Assembly (NCBI RefSeq): GCF_963259705.1
Contig: NC_081842.1
Location: 91,502,433 to 91,566,432 of the forward strand
Length of the DNA stretch: 64,000 bases
Direction of reading: 5' to 3'
Source: Myotis daubentonii
Taxonomy: Eukaryota > Chordata > Mammalia > Chiroptera > Vespertilionidae
Position 1 is the first letter of the stretch. Every line of letters starts with the position of its first letter. Below are positions 43,401 through 55,702 of the stretch, one piece after another. The notes under the pieces are model-generated. The model searched no databases. It saw only the letters and a program-made list of their open reading frames with translations, and had not been told where the DNA came from. The position numbers and the translations under genes were made by a program.

Positions 43401-46004
43401 TTTTCCACACTATTTAAATAATGTACTCTGACTCTTTACTGTCAAGTATTGCAACTATTATTCAAATTCAAGTCAATTCTAACATTCTTTATAATGCAAC
43501 TACATTTCACAATGCCACTATGGGTATTGTCAAAAGGTATATATATGGGAAAATACTGCTGGCATGCAATCAGCTCTCAAAAATTTACTAAATTTTAATT
43601 CAATCGTTGAGTTGAATTTTGAGAGAATTAGGTTGCTATGTTCTAATGCGACATTTTCCCCCAAGAAATAATGATTACTTTATTAAGTGAGATTCACTTC
43701 CAACATGGCCTTAAATTCTTGATTCTAAGTATATCTTATGTCTGTGGAAAAGCCACACTCTGTTAAGTAATGTTAGTTGTATATTTTTATTTTCATAATG
43801 AATACTAATATGTTAAAAATTCTGCTCATTTTAGAAATTAGAAGCCAAAACAATATAACAACACCAACAATCATAATCACAACAAATATACAATTTTTGT
43901 GAGGATAACCACTAAATACTGAAAATACATTTTTTTCTCAGGTCCTACACTTGGCTTACTATAGAGAGAAGATAGACACAAGAGTCTCAGTATTTAAGAA
44001 ATACCAACCTGACTTATTTTTTGGTTATGACTATTCTTCAGTGAAAGCCTACAACTGTTCTAAACAGATGTAACCTAATGGATAGTCCTAGCAATAGAGG
44101 TAATATTAATTATTAAATGAGCACTTCAGTATTCGATTAGTCCTCATTAGTACTAATGGAAATATTCCTATGGTAAGAATCTTGCATCCCTAAAAGGATT
44201 GAAAAAATCAACTAACAGCTGGGTGAAAAAGGTGAAGCGATTAAACAAATAAATAAATAAAAATCAACTAAGTTCTTTCATTTGTTTGTTTGTTTTTCAC
44301 TTATTCACATTTCATGGATTGTTACACTTCCTCAATGGGATCATTCAAAAACTAATACAAACTGAGATTACATTGTCTGACAATTCAAGGATTCAAAAAC
44401 CAATTTCCTATTTAAATGGAAAACAAACAATTTATCCATTTGATTGCTAGGGAGTTTTCCATCTGTTACAATTGTGTTTGCAAATGGGGAGTCCTCAGTC
44501 CTTCCCAGGATGGCCCTGGCCAAGCACATACAAGCTGCCTTGTGCTCACAGTGCAAGATTGGAGATCAGTTGGCCAGCTCCTCATTGTCACCTGCGGTAC
44601 CACAGGACAACCCAATTTTTACTTAAAAGTCTCAGAATGGGAATGGATACTGGGGTTAGGGAGGGAGCCACGTGGTTTACAAAGCCTTCAAACGCACTGT
44701 ACTTGCTTTATAATAACAAGTAATTTTAACATCACCGACTTTGATTTAATCAATTTCCTATTTTCTCCATTTTCTTTTCAAAAATGAAACTATCACCTTT
44801 TGTTAAACAAAAAATGAGAAAAATCACTGTTCACTAGTTTTCATAGCATAGTTTAAAGTAAATTTATTGTGCTAAAATTATAAGTGGATATAATATAAAA
44901 CATAATTACATATATACATATATACACATTGGAGAAAATATATGCTATAATTATAAAAGCAGAAATTGGTTTTAGTTTCCTATTCCTAAAGTGTAATACA
45001 TTCTAGTATTTGCTACCAAATTAGGACGATAGTAAAATAAATGCAAACAGGAATTAATAAGTAAATGTAACTCAGACAGAAATTAAAATGTTCTGACAAC
45101 ATCCCTCCGAAGTTTATCTTTTCTGTAATGCATAACTTCCCCAACCCACCTGGAATCTTATTAAATGTGTATGTTTCATAAATAAATTTCTACATTCTGC
45201 CTTATATCACCACGTCAAATATTCTATTCTTCACTAAAAGATCTCTAATTGCAGGTAGTTATTTATTTTCACATCTTCCATGGCATACAAAACTCAATTA
45301 TTTATAGAAAAATCTATAATGTAGCAGATTATATCATTTCTAGTCTTTGCTACATTTCTATTGGTTCAAATTATGGTGTATAGAAAAATGCTTGGAGCTG
45401 AGCACTGAATTAAACATATTTTAATGCATTTTACACCCACATCTCTCAATATAGAAGCTCTTCACCATCATAGGTTCCCTATCCATTGTCTCCAATATTG
45501 GCTACGCCAATTTCCTCTCATTTATTTGTTCATTGTTTCCCCACTATGGGCTCAGCTTTTACGGTGCTCTCTGGAGTGCAGAGCACTGCAAATAGGTACA
45601 GCGTCAGATTGCTTACTGAGCTACACTAAATTGCATTTTGTTCCCAGTGGATGGATTTATTCAAACTTTGGGGGAGTTTTGTTTGAGAGGAGTATCTCTG
45701 AGTAGGAGTTTTAGAACTTGAAGGAAACAGTCATTTTTGTTCCATTTTTCTCATAATATCCAAGAGAAAAATAGGGATACTGGAAGTGTGACATAGCTTA
45801 CCTGAAGTTACATAGCCACAGAGCTGAGAAGAGAAATTGGCTGTCTCTCCAATGTTCCCTAACCCTTTTCTCTCCCCAAGTGATGTTTAGTGAAGGACAT
45901 AGCTGGCTGATTTAAACAGAATTATTATGAAAGAGTTCATTTTCTATAGAATCTATAGTCTACATCTCAGTTTGTAAATCCAAACTCTACTGTAGGAAGC
46001 TATT
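43401..46004. other. AT-rich stretch, no recognised gene
   Basis: A GC-richer segment at 44440-44700 holds overlapping frames (123, 83, 62 and 60 codons) in several reading frames. None has a recognisable domain, so it may be a decayed repeat. At about 45770-45850, GACATAGCTTACCTGAAGTTACATAGCCACAGAGCTGAGA resembles a MIR or L2 antisense segment (landmark words with mismatches). The 93-codon frame at 45424-45705 is unassigned. Confidence 0.4.
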
Positions 46005-46480
46005 TACTTATTAATTTAACAAAAACTTACTGCACATCAAATAATGTGCCAGACACTATTTGAGCTGCTTGTTATATGTTAGGGTGAAAATGATAAAAGT
46101 TCCTTACATCTTAAAGTTTATATCCTATTTAAGGGAGAAAAAAATTAAACAATCAACATTAGAACAAAGAGTGAATCATTTAGGATGTTAGCAAGAGATA
46201 AATTCCAAGGAGAAAAGGATGAGAGTAGGATTAGTATTGAGCTGCAAAGTGACTTTTCAACAGCAGGGTAGGGGAAAGCCCCATTGAGATTTTGAGATTT
46301 GAGCAAAGATTTGAAGTAGTTGTGGGAATTAGCCTTGTCCATATCAGGACGAAAAGCATGTGACACAGACAGTGCAGAGGCCCCAAGGCAGGAAAGATGT
46401 GCAGTGGGAGGGGGTTAAGGGAGAGGAAAACAGCCCGTGTGGCTGGAAGAAGTAGGAAAGAAGAGAGTAGTAGGAAATTG
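46005..46480 (-). mobile_element. L2-like LINE fragment
   Basis: TTTAACAAAAACTTACTGCAC, AATGTGCCAGACACTATTTGAG and ACATCTTAAAGTTTATATCC resemble the reverse complement of the L2 3' end. Further on, TTTGAGCAAAGATTTGAAGTAG, AGTGCAGAGGCCCCAAGGCAGG and GTGTGGCTGGAAGAAG continue a familiar mammal-wide repeat. Boundaries are approximate. Confidence 0.6.
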
Positions 46481-46532
46481 GTCAGAGTGATAACCTGGTA
46501 ACTGTGGCTAGAAAAAATAAAGCTGCACTGTG

Positions 46533-47335
46533 CAATTTGGTAACCACCAGCAACCAGTAGCCACTGAGCATTTTAAATATGCCTACTGCAGCTGAGGGAG
46601 TGAGTTTTTATTTTACATAATGTTCATTGATTTATATTTTAAAACTGAAACACTTGTCATATATTTCCAGATATTATAGGAATTTTCTTTCTGGCTGACA
46701 ATTCAGTTAATTGGAAAAATTTAAAGTATATTTTAAAACATCTTGAGTAAGTGAATCTACTTTTTTAATGATAAATTTTGTGAAATGTAAATAAGTATTC
46801 CTATGTAAAATTTAGCATCCAAATTCTGGGAAGCAGTAAGTGTAAAATTACCCACTGGATTTCAAAGATGAGTATAAAAAAATGTAAATAGCACCTTGGC
46901 CAGTGTGGCTCAGTTGGTTGAGCATTGTCCCACCCACCCAGAGGTCACCTGTTCCATTCCAGGTCAGGGCACATGCCCCGGTTGGGGGGTTGATCCCCAG
47001 TAGGGGGTGTGCAGGAGGCAGCTGATCCATCTTTCTCTCATGGATGTTTCTATCTCTCTCTCCCCTTCTCTCTTTCTCTCTGTCTAAAAATTTTAAAAAA
47101 TCAATAAAAACATATTGTTTTAAAAGTAAAATAGCTAATAAATAATTTTCAATAATGATTAGATTTAAATGATACTTGGTGATTAGCTTGAAATGATACT
47201 TTGGATATGTTGGTTTAAATAATATATATTATTAAATATAACTGCATCTGTTTCTTTTTGTCTTTATTAATGTAATCACTAGATGTGCAATCAATCACTT
47301 ATGTGTTTTTTATTATATTTCTATTGAAGTTCTAT
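46533..47335 (-). mobile_element. Ancient hAT-type element, split by a SINE
   Basis: The element is in opposite orientation to the copy at 30380. Left part 46533-46888: TAACCACCAGCAACCAGTAGCCACTGAGC and GTGTAAAATTACCCACTGGATTTCAAAGATG. Right part 47116-47335: TGATACTTTGGATATGTTGG, ATATATATTATTAAATATAAC and TTTCTATTGAAGTTC. A VES-like SINE (46889-47115) interrupts it, so the hAT insertion is the older event. Confidence 0.65.
46889..47115 (+). mobile_element. VES-related tRNA-derived SINE (older subfamily)
   Basis: It begins CCTTGGCCAGTGTGGCTCAG and continues with TTGAGCATTGTCCC, the GGGGTTGATCCCCAGTAGGG segment, GTGTGCAGGAGGCAGCTGAT and a T/C-rich then A-rich tail. The head differs from the VES copies at 12849 and 19387 and matches the variant at 50091. 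Sequences like GTAAATAGC before it and GTAAAATAGC after it may be the duplication. Confidence 0.85.
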
Positions 47336-49379
47336 AGGCCATTGTAAGGAAACTAGCTTTTGCTCTGAATTCAATTATGATCTATTAGAGGGTTTTCAGC
47401 AAAAGAGTAATAAGAGCTATGATTTAGTTCTATTTTAAATAAATTATTTAAATTAATTGCTTAATGGATGACATGTATATCCCTCTTGTAAATCATTATT
47501 TAGATTCATACTTTATGTATATTTCAACATAAATAAGGCATAATTTAGGTAAGTAAAGAAGTGATTGTTCATTCCAACTATATTACTTAGAGTTTTTTAA
47601 ATTCATCCAAGCATGACAGAGGAGGGTAACCCACATAAAGACTGTGTGTTACCCTCATTCTAACTCACTGTAGCTCTGGAGAACTTTGGCAAATTGCGTC
47701 CACTATTTCCAGAAACAAATCTCAGAGTAACAGGTCTTTGTGCTAATTCCCAAATAACACATCCAGTAACTCACCAAAAATGTCCCTACATTCTGCTTTT
47801 GCAATCCATGAGTCCAATAAATTATTTTGGACACATTGCCATCAGTGTCTTAATTACTGTCTATACTAAAGCGACGCTGGAATTAAGAAGTTATACGCAG
47901 TCAAAATATAGCCTAAAAAATAAGGGGAAAGTCTTCTTTTAAATGATTAAACAAGGGAAAGGTGTAGTTTTCAATCTTTCAATGATCCATTACAATATAA
48001 TGTTTATCAATTTCAAGGTTCTGATATCCTGTAATGATTCAATAAGCATCATGAAAATTTAATCCCAAATAACTGCATTCAGAAAAAAATATATATCTAT
48101 TTGTAAGGCAGTCATTTTAAGACAAATTTAAATGATAAAGAGATCCCTCTACAGTATATCTGACCATAATTTAAATTTTCTTATATTGGAATTTTTAAAT
48201 TTTGCCTAAATTCAAGTTTTTACATAGCTCTAGAAAGGAAAGGGGTTATGTAGTTAACAAGAAAATAAACTATTTCTTTTAAATGTATTTCTGTTTTATG
48301 CACAGAACTATCATAGTGTTAATGGGCGTTAGACACATAAACCCACTGTGCATGAATAGAAGAGCAGAAACTATAATCCATAAGATGAATGAATTAAATC
48401 ATTATGAGTAATTCTTTAGCACATGCCCTCCTCTAAGTCCTATCAAGTATATAGTCTCACTTTTTGAAATGGCACTTAAAAAGGTTTTACACCCTAATTG
48501 AACAGCCATTCACTGGGCTTATTTTTCACTTAGATCTCTCCAAATACCTGTGAAGTAGGGTTTTAAAATAGGAGACTGGATGGTAAAAGCAGTAATTTCT
48601 CATCAGGGAATATTTAATAAGTGGAAGCTATTAGCTAACTAAAGGACACAAAATAGATTCATCTTTCAAAGATATATACTTTTGGAGTTAGAAATTGTCC
48701 AATTTTCAAGGGGGAAAAACTCTCTGACAGTTGTGAAAGAATAGATTTACATTTAATATTTCTTCAGAATACCTGATAAAAGATTCTTTTTCATACTAAT
48801 TAATATTATTTAAAAATAAGCATCTGAGGTAAAAATATAGATCATCTAATTTGGGAAATAATTTACCTTTTACAGATTGAGATTTTTTTTTTTTAAGATG
48901 ACACCATAGAAACTAACATTTTATTATGATATATTATTTTATATACTTATATAATATTGTTATCATACAGAAGAAAATCTAACTCCATTACCCCTGATTA
49001 TGGCTATAAAAATCACCAGAAAATGAAATTATTCATGAGTTAATTAAACATAAATCTTTGCTCTAAAAAATGACCATATGTCAACACTTTTTACAAAGAA
49101 TCATGCCATATATATATATATAAAGTTGAATGTTGCTGTTTTGGAGTTAAACTTAGAGTCTAGGCTCAATTTGCCTGTACTTTTACAAATTTCATCAGTT
49201 ATTTTTACCTAATTATCTATCCCCTCTTTAAGAAAAAATACTTATTGTCCCCATTTAAAGATCTTAAAAACAAAAGTACATATGATTTTATATTCACCAC
49301 CACAATGAAACAAACTCAAGACCATCTAAAAGTAATCTATGGGAAAATTATTTTTTTTAATCCTCACCCAAGCATATAT
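47336..49379. other. AT-rich stretch, nothing recognised
   Basis: About 2 kb without gene or named repeat. A short TA run lies at 49108-49121. The 82-codon frame at 47694-47942 has no recognisable domain. Confidence 0.4.
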
Positions 49380-49571
49380 ATTTTTTTCGCATTGATTTTT
49401 TTATGAGAATGAGTGGAAGGCAGGGAGGGAGAGAGAGAAATGTGTTCTCTCACATGGCCTGCTTGGGGATCCAACCCGCAATCCAGGTACATGTCTTTGG
49501 GAATGGAACCACCACATTCTGGTGCTCAGTCCAGTGCTCTATCCAAAGAACTATACTATACTGACCAGGGC
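49380..49571 (-). mobile_element. Degenerate VES-related SINE
   Basis: On the minus strand it ends in a head of the GCCCTGGTCAGTATAG type. The plus strand shows AGGGAGGGAGAGAGAGAAATG, TTGGGGATCCAACCCGCAATCC and TACATGTCTTTGGGAATGGAACC in the order of an inverted VES-like SINE. It is clearly more diverged than the other copies. A plus-strand 101-codon frame crosses it and has no meaning as a gene. Confidence 0.65.
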
Positions 49572-50090
49572 TTTGGGAAACATTGCAATGAATCCTTGAA
49601 GTTACATTTAAAAAAAAAAAACGAATATAGAGTTGAACACAGAAATCCTGACATTGACAGGGTAGAATTTGGGAGCACCATGGAAATTTCTACTTGTTTT
49701 CACATTCCTTTATCATGAGCAAAATTTACTCTATAAGAAATTTACTTGCAGAAAAAATAACGTGCCCACTCCACCACATTTTATAAGAACTTGTCCTGGC
49801 AACTCTATGAGGCAAATCTCTTCCTTTACTACAGGCGTCTCATCCTCCTCTCTTCCCTCAGTTCCTTCCCTCCCTTGCTCCCTTCCTCTTTTCATTCTTC
49901 TCTGATCCTGCCACATACACATTATTCTTTAAAAAATTATATAAATGCATATCTCCAATTTTTTAAGCAAAAATCTTTTAGAAAATATTTTTAATATTTG
50001 TTTAATTATTTAATGTTCTTTTAGAGAGTTTATTCTAAAAGGTTTTTTTTTTGTTGTTGTTGTTTGTTTGTTTTTTGTTTTGTCTTTTTC
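49572..50090. other. Low-complexity interval
   Basis: It contains a C/T-rich stretch at 49838-49905 and a T/G-rich run at 50041-50090. No gene. Confidence 0.45.
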
Positions 50091-50304
50091 TGGCCTGACT
50101 GATGTGACTCAGTAGTTGAGCATCGACCTATGAACGAGGAGGTCACGATTCGATTCCTGGTCAGGCAAGGCACATGCCCAGGTTGTGGACTGGATCCCCA
50201 GTGTGGGGCGTGCAGGAGGCAGCCAGTCAATGACTCTCTCTCATCATTGATATTTCTATCTCTCTCTCCCTCTCCCTTCCTCTCTGAAATCAAGAAAAAT
50301 AAAT
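50091..50304 (+). mobile_element. VES-related tRNA-derived SINE (older subfamily)
   Basis: GGCCTGACTGATGTGACTCAG, GTCACGATTCGATTCCTGG (B-box), GCACATGCCCAGGTTGTGG, CCCCAGTGTGGGGCGTGCAG and a C/T-rich then A-rich tail are present in SINE order. It is the same head type as the copy at 46889. Confidence 0.85.
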
Positions 50305-53189
50305 GTTAAAAGTTTTTTTTTTTTCTGAAAACTTACAGTTAAGAATTTTTCAATTATAAGATTACCATAAGGTCAGATGTATGTTTATTCAGTCCAGAAA
50401 CTGCTATATTCCTGATGTTAACTTTAGACAAATATTCTAGTACAACCTCTTTTAAGAACCATTTTTGATGCTGCGGTTTATAAATCTATTCAAAACATTT
50501 TGAATTAAATTATATTTCTTTTCTAAAACATACTTTGGGAGTATTTGTCTTTGGCATTTACTATCAGTCGCAGGAAGTAGTCCATTTCTTTTTTATTTAA
50601 CCATACTTTTTTTTTTTTTTTTTTAGCTCAGGATATAGTGAAAAGACTTTCCTACTAGTATAGAAATTATTTTTATTTAAAATCTGAAACTCTTCCAAAA
50701 AACCTGAAATTTAGTTTTGCTTCAGTTGAAGTTTAAAAAACAACAGATAAAACTAATATTCCCATTTAATGCACTAGCACATGGTTTCAGACAACCTAGT
50801 GGAAGAGAATCTAGTCTTTCCGTAAGAATAATTTGATCTGAAGGACAGCCATGCTGCATACTGTGCAAATTGTGTTGAATGAATACAAGAAAAATTCACA
50901 CAGACTTTTTAGTTTGTTCACATTTTTCATTCCACCATTTGGGCATATGTTGAAAAATCAATAATTTTAGCCTACACAATCACCACATTTTGAGACAAAG
51001 GGCACTGCTTAGCCAAGGAAAGAAAAGAACAGTGCCAGTACATAAAATCAGATACAGTGTATAATAAAAATATATAGCAAAATGTCAGTATTTAACATAC
51101 TTTGAGAATTTAGGCACAATAAATACTTTTCAAAAATAATCTTCTTATCTAAAATGAAAAATCAATAATTTTAAAGAAGATGAACAAAACACAATGGTTG
51201 TCATATGGTTGTATGTATTAGAATACCATTATCTCACATGTATGTAATTATTATATTTGGCAAAAGGAAAAGAAATGATGGTAAAAACTCAAGTCCTGGA
51301 CAAAGAATTTTAAAAAAGCAGTACATAGCCCAAATTACAGCAGCTCTCATCAAGTTTAGAGTTATCACATCCATTTATTCAGACACTCTCATACTCAAAA
51401 AAATAAGATAGTACTAATGGTTGTGTCATGTCTGGTCATTAAGAAAAATGATATGCAGCTTATACATTCATAGACTTTTTTTACTCCCAGATTTCACAGA
51501 GCTATAAAATTTCAAAGGCATGACCAATACCCATTTCTTTGGAAGAACTGCTATTTATAGATACAGTGCAATTACAAATAGTAAGTACAGAAAGTCAAAG
51601 TAAATATGCTAATTCAGGACTGATTTTCCAACTTTTGGCTAAAAATCAACATCAAAGAAAATTTTTGGTAGTTACTAGAAAACTTAAAACAACTAATAGA
51701 GAAAACAATCCATGTTTACCTTATTCGTAAAAGAGTGTCTTGACTCCCTTACAAAAACAGCATGTACTATTCTCATTTACTGCATCACTCTCCTATAATT
51801 ACAGATGTTTTTTATGCAAAAGTATCTGTGTGGTAATATTGGCAAAAATATCAAAAGTGTTTGGCAGGGATAATTATTTTAATGGACAAATGAACAAATG
51901 TAATGTCCTAAAATTGTAGGCAAATCAGAAATCAATATTATAATTCCATAATGACAGTCAAGGGAACAACGATTTAAACTAAAATACTGAACTCTAAGTC
52001 TACAGTAACAGATCTTTTCTCTCTCTCTCTTCCATTCTTCTTCCCCATGGGAAACATCTAAGTTTTGCCTACAGTAATTCAGAAGCACTGGTCCTGAAAT
52101 TGAGGGTATAGGCATCAATAGCCATAATTGAGCTATTCACTCAAGTTTCCTTTGAGAGCATATTTGATTGGCATAATATAAAAATAGAATACACATTTAG
52201 AAATAGACTTAAAACTGCTCTTGAAATGGGGACTAAATGGTTCATGAGATTGATGAGACAAAGATTCTATTACTCCAGTCACTGGCTTGAGTCTAGCTTA
52301 AATGAAAGGGGCTAATTCATTACCATAGGACAATCTTCAGAAAATGATGTGGTACAGTAAGCTGAAGTCTCCACACAGATTTCCTTCAACAAATGCTAAA
52401 ACTAAAAACAAAGCAAGCTTCCTTGAAGCATATATCCTGTACCTAGTAGGTTTTCTCAAAATATTTTAAATGTTTGTGATTTAAAAAATCATTTTAACCT
52501 GATCACTTGTACAAATGGTTCCCCAAATGCCATTACATCAGAATTGTGCAGAAGACTGTGGACCTAAGTTAGATCATACAGGGTCTGAGTAACTATTAGT
52601 GAGCATTATTCTCAATGTTTTCTGACTCAATAGACCATTGGGATTATTTCTTATTTCCATGGTGTGTAAGTACTTACTTTGTTTTTCTCAGGTTAAATTT
52701 CAACCTCTGGATATAACTTAATACATGGAGCTCTCCATGGGATGCGTACTGACCCTGTACTGTATGCAGCCCCGAGACTGTCAGAGTATACTCTTGCTGC
52801 TGCTGTCCTTCCCAGTTCCTTCAGCTGATTAGTGTGCATTACCTGACCCTTGGTTGGGGGAGATAGTAAATGGGTGTGCGGTAGAATAGATACACTGATT
52901 GACAGAGAGAGTGATGAACACTGCCTTAGTTTTGTTTAGGGGGGGATTGGTGTGTAAATAGAAATTCTTACCACAATTCCTCCACTGTAAAAGCTATCAG
53001 GAAAATAATATAATTGAGGCTTGCTCATTATCTATGAGAATGATTCTCTAAAGTATACTTAAAAAATAATATATAGGAAAACAAAGAACATATTTTCTTT
53101 CCTTGATTTTCTATAATTTTTTTTCATCTGGTAGTTTGCTAACCTGGATCAACCTCCTCCTTCCAAACAAAAGAAGAGAAAAAAGAAAT

Positions 53190-53190
<1 letters not shown>
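50305..53190. other. AT-rich stretch, nothing recognised
   Basis: T runs at 50311-50322 and 50608-50626, and a C/T-rich patch at 52016-52032. A short GC-richer patch at 52720-52830 shows no recognised content. No exon or young repeat is seen. Confidence 0.4.

Positions 53191-53222
<32 letters not shown>
53191..53222. repeat. (CA)n microsatellite
   Basis: About 16 CA units. Confidence 0.95.
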
Positions 53223-53223
<1 letters not shown>

Positions 53224-55084
53224 CAGGGGGACATTTGATAGTAAAATGATTAAATAAATAGTCCCTAACCATGTCACAATGCCTTGTGCACAAAAATTTT
53301 ATTCCACATTTTATTGAAAATTCCAGTCACTGAATTTCTTGAGAAAGAAACAATGTAATGTAAATAAGTATTTCAAAAATAAAAGGCAGCTAAGACTAAT
53401 TATTTCCTCAATGCAGGAATGGTCTCCCTAGTTGGAAAATAATTATTTGAGCAAACACCTGAAAGAGATGGTAAATGCAAATGGAACTCTATGGACAAGT
53501 CTGCAGAAGAAAAACAAAAGAAAGAAGACTCTATTGTGATTGGGCATCAATGGCGCCTCTGTACAGGTAACAACAGCTCCCTGAAAGAAAGTACAGTGGC
53601 CCACAGCGCTTCCAGATGTCACACTGTTCCCAATGCTCTGGGTAAAATGGCTGGGGGACTCTCTGCCTTTACAAGTTTTTCATGAAAGAGAAGAATTGAG
53701 CTTCCATATATATTCCATAAACTTCCAAGCTAAATGAAATAAGTGTTGCTGCTAAAACTCTTACAATAAATAGATTAGGAACCAATGCTTCAGAATATAA
53801 TAAAAAGCCAACACCTTTTGTTCCCCTTGAAAAGAATGTCTTTGGAACCAGAATATTTAATACACACACAAATAGACACAGCCATGCATGCAGGCACACA
53901 CACATAATCGTTGCACATTGCTTCAAACCTACTGTAGGCAACACTTTTATGAAATATTTAATGAAAATTCAGATAGCAACTGCTGATAAAATTCAGCCAA
54001 ATAAATGCAATCAGTGAATGAAATTAAAATAAATATATAATCTGGTACAATTAAAAGTGGGAAAAAAGGGTTTATAACCAAAAAAAATTTATTTAGCTTA
54101 CTTATATACTAACCTAGAATAAGTGAATAATAACATCTTAAAAATCCAAATAATATCAAAATAGCACTATGAAATGAAAAACAACTCTCCCTGTAGCACC
54201 AAGATCTCAAGGAAATGAGTGAATGAGAAAAAAAATGATATAAGAATGAATGCCTTAGTCTATAATATACACCTCAAGCTAAAACTAGGTTAGGAAAGTT
54301 TGCAGAATGTTTGCAAAAGGGATTTAAATTGAAATCAATAAGCACTTTTATCAAATACAGTTTAACTGGATTAGGATGAAAACCTGAGATGCAACTTTGG
54401 ACTTTACATGAGGTTGATTTTTAGATGGAGCTCATTAACAAAACAGTGCTATAAAAGTAAAGAAGTGACAAATAAAGTGTGAATGATAGGCCCATATTTT
54501 GAAAACAAGTACGACAAAGGTAACTACTGCCACATTAGCAAAAAGATTCAATGATTCAACACATGATGAATAAATGAGAGTAGGAGGTTCCACAGAATAT
54601 CTCAATTTCAGTAAACTACTAAGGCAACATTTTGTATAAAACAAATGAGGCAAAAAAAATAGTGAATCAAATTATTTAAAAGTTGGAATATTTCATGTTA
54701 TTTTCATTTAAAATATTTTGTGACTGTGAAATGGATGATCATTAAACCCAATTAATGAAACAGATTGGAGGAAAGTATTAAGGAGTTGCAAGTGCCACCA
54801 TATAAGATGTCAAAAAGGAGAAAATTAACTGGCCTTTGAAGGAACAATGTGGTTTCATCAGGGAAGCAGTGAGGTGTGTGAAGTGTGAGAGCACACAGCA
54901 GGGGAAGAAGAGAAAGGTGTTTTGCTAGGATGGCAATCCAGTCAAAGAGGAGATGTCACCCTCTTGATGGTACATGCCTATTAGTGTTATGTGCATCACT
55001 ATTGTGTGTGTGCACGGAGGGAGAGGCCTTGTGTGTCAGAGGTGAGAATGGAAAGATTAGCGGTGCCAGGTTAGAAAGGAAAAA
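53223..55084. other. AT-rich stretch, nothing firmly recognised
   Basis: A moderately GC-rich patch at 53480-53690 has a 64-codon frame with no recognised domain. The 124-codon frame at 54885-55259 starts here and is discussed under rejected items. Confidence 0.4.
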
Positions 55085-55260
55085 CCTCATTCAACGGTTT
55101 GAACCTCAAATAGTTCCCAAACATGATGGAATATCATATCACATTGAGAATTTTTTAAGTGCAGATTCCAGTGTTCTGCTCCGCATCGAGGGGCATCCAT
55201 TAGTTCGGGTCCGCCCAGTGTCTGTAATGCTTGATCCGCTTTGGGAACAGCTGCTATAGT
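55085..55260. repeat. Possible MER5-like ancient DNA transposon remnant
   Basis: GTTCCCAAACATGATGGAATATCATATCACATTGAGAA, TTTTTTAAGTGCAGATTCC and AGTGTCTGTAATGCTTGATCC follow the layout of a MER5-type element (a 'cagaatcacctgggaa...aaatgcagattcc' pattern). Divergence is high and the call is tentative. Confidence 0.35.
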
Positions 55261-55484
55261 CTCTGGGCAATGAAAAGCCAAAACAATAATCAAAAAATGT
55301 TTGACATGGGCAGAACCTGATCACTCAACTCTCACCCCTGTGTGCTTCAGGGGCAGTGTCAACACCTTCATGGCACAGCATGCAAGAAGAGATAATGAAG
55401 GTCACCTCTTCAGAGCTTACTACCCAGACTACATTATTTGAAGTAGCCTGTCAGTTATTTTGTCTCCTTAGATTAGTTTTTTTA

Positions 55485-55702
55485 AAAAATATATATACTT
55501 TATTGATTTTTTACAGAGAGGAAGGGAGAGGGACAGAGAGCCAGAAACATCGATGAGAGAGAAACATCGCTCAGCTGTCTCCTGCACACCCCCCACTAAG
55601 GATGTGCCTGCAACCAAGGCACATGCCCCTGACCGGAATCGAACCTGGGACCCTTGAGTCCGCAGGCCGACGCTCTATCCACTGAGCCAAACCGGTTAGG
55701 GC
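55485..55702 (-). mobile_element. VES-type tRNA-derived SINE
   Basis: Minus-strand copy close to consensus with its head reading GGCCCTAACCGGTTTGGCTC at 55684-55703. The A- and B-boxes are intact and the tail is A/T-rich. The target-site duplication CTTAGATTAGTTTTTTTA (55467-55484) matches CTTAGATAAGTTTTTTAA from 55703 with two differences. This is one of the youngest-looking SINE copies here. Confidence 0.93.

Noticed and set aside
44416..44787. 123-codon frame in a GC-richer patch
   Set aside because: Three other frames overlap it, no protein family is recognised and splice sites are not convincing.
54885..55259. 124-codon open frame with a hydrophobic, Cys-rich middle
   Set aside because: The hydrophobic stretch suggested a signal peptide, but no family is recognised, there is no supporting context, and its 3' half overlaps a probable ancient repeat.
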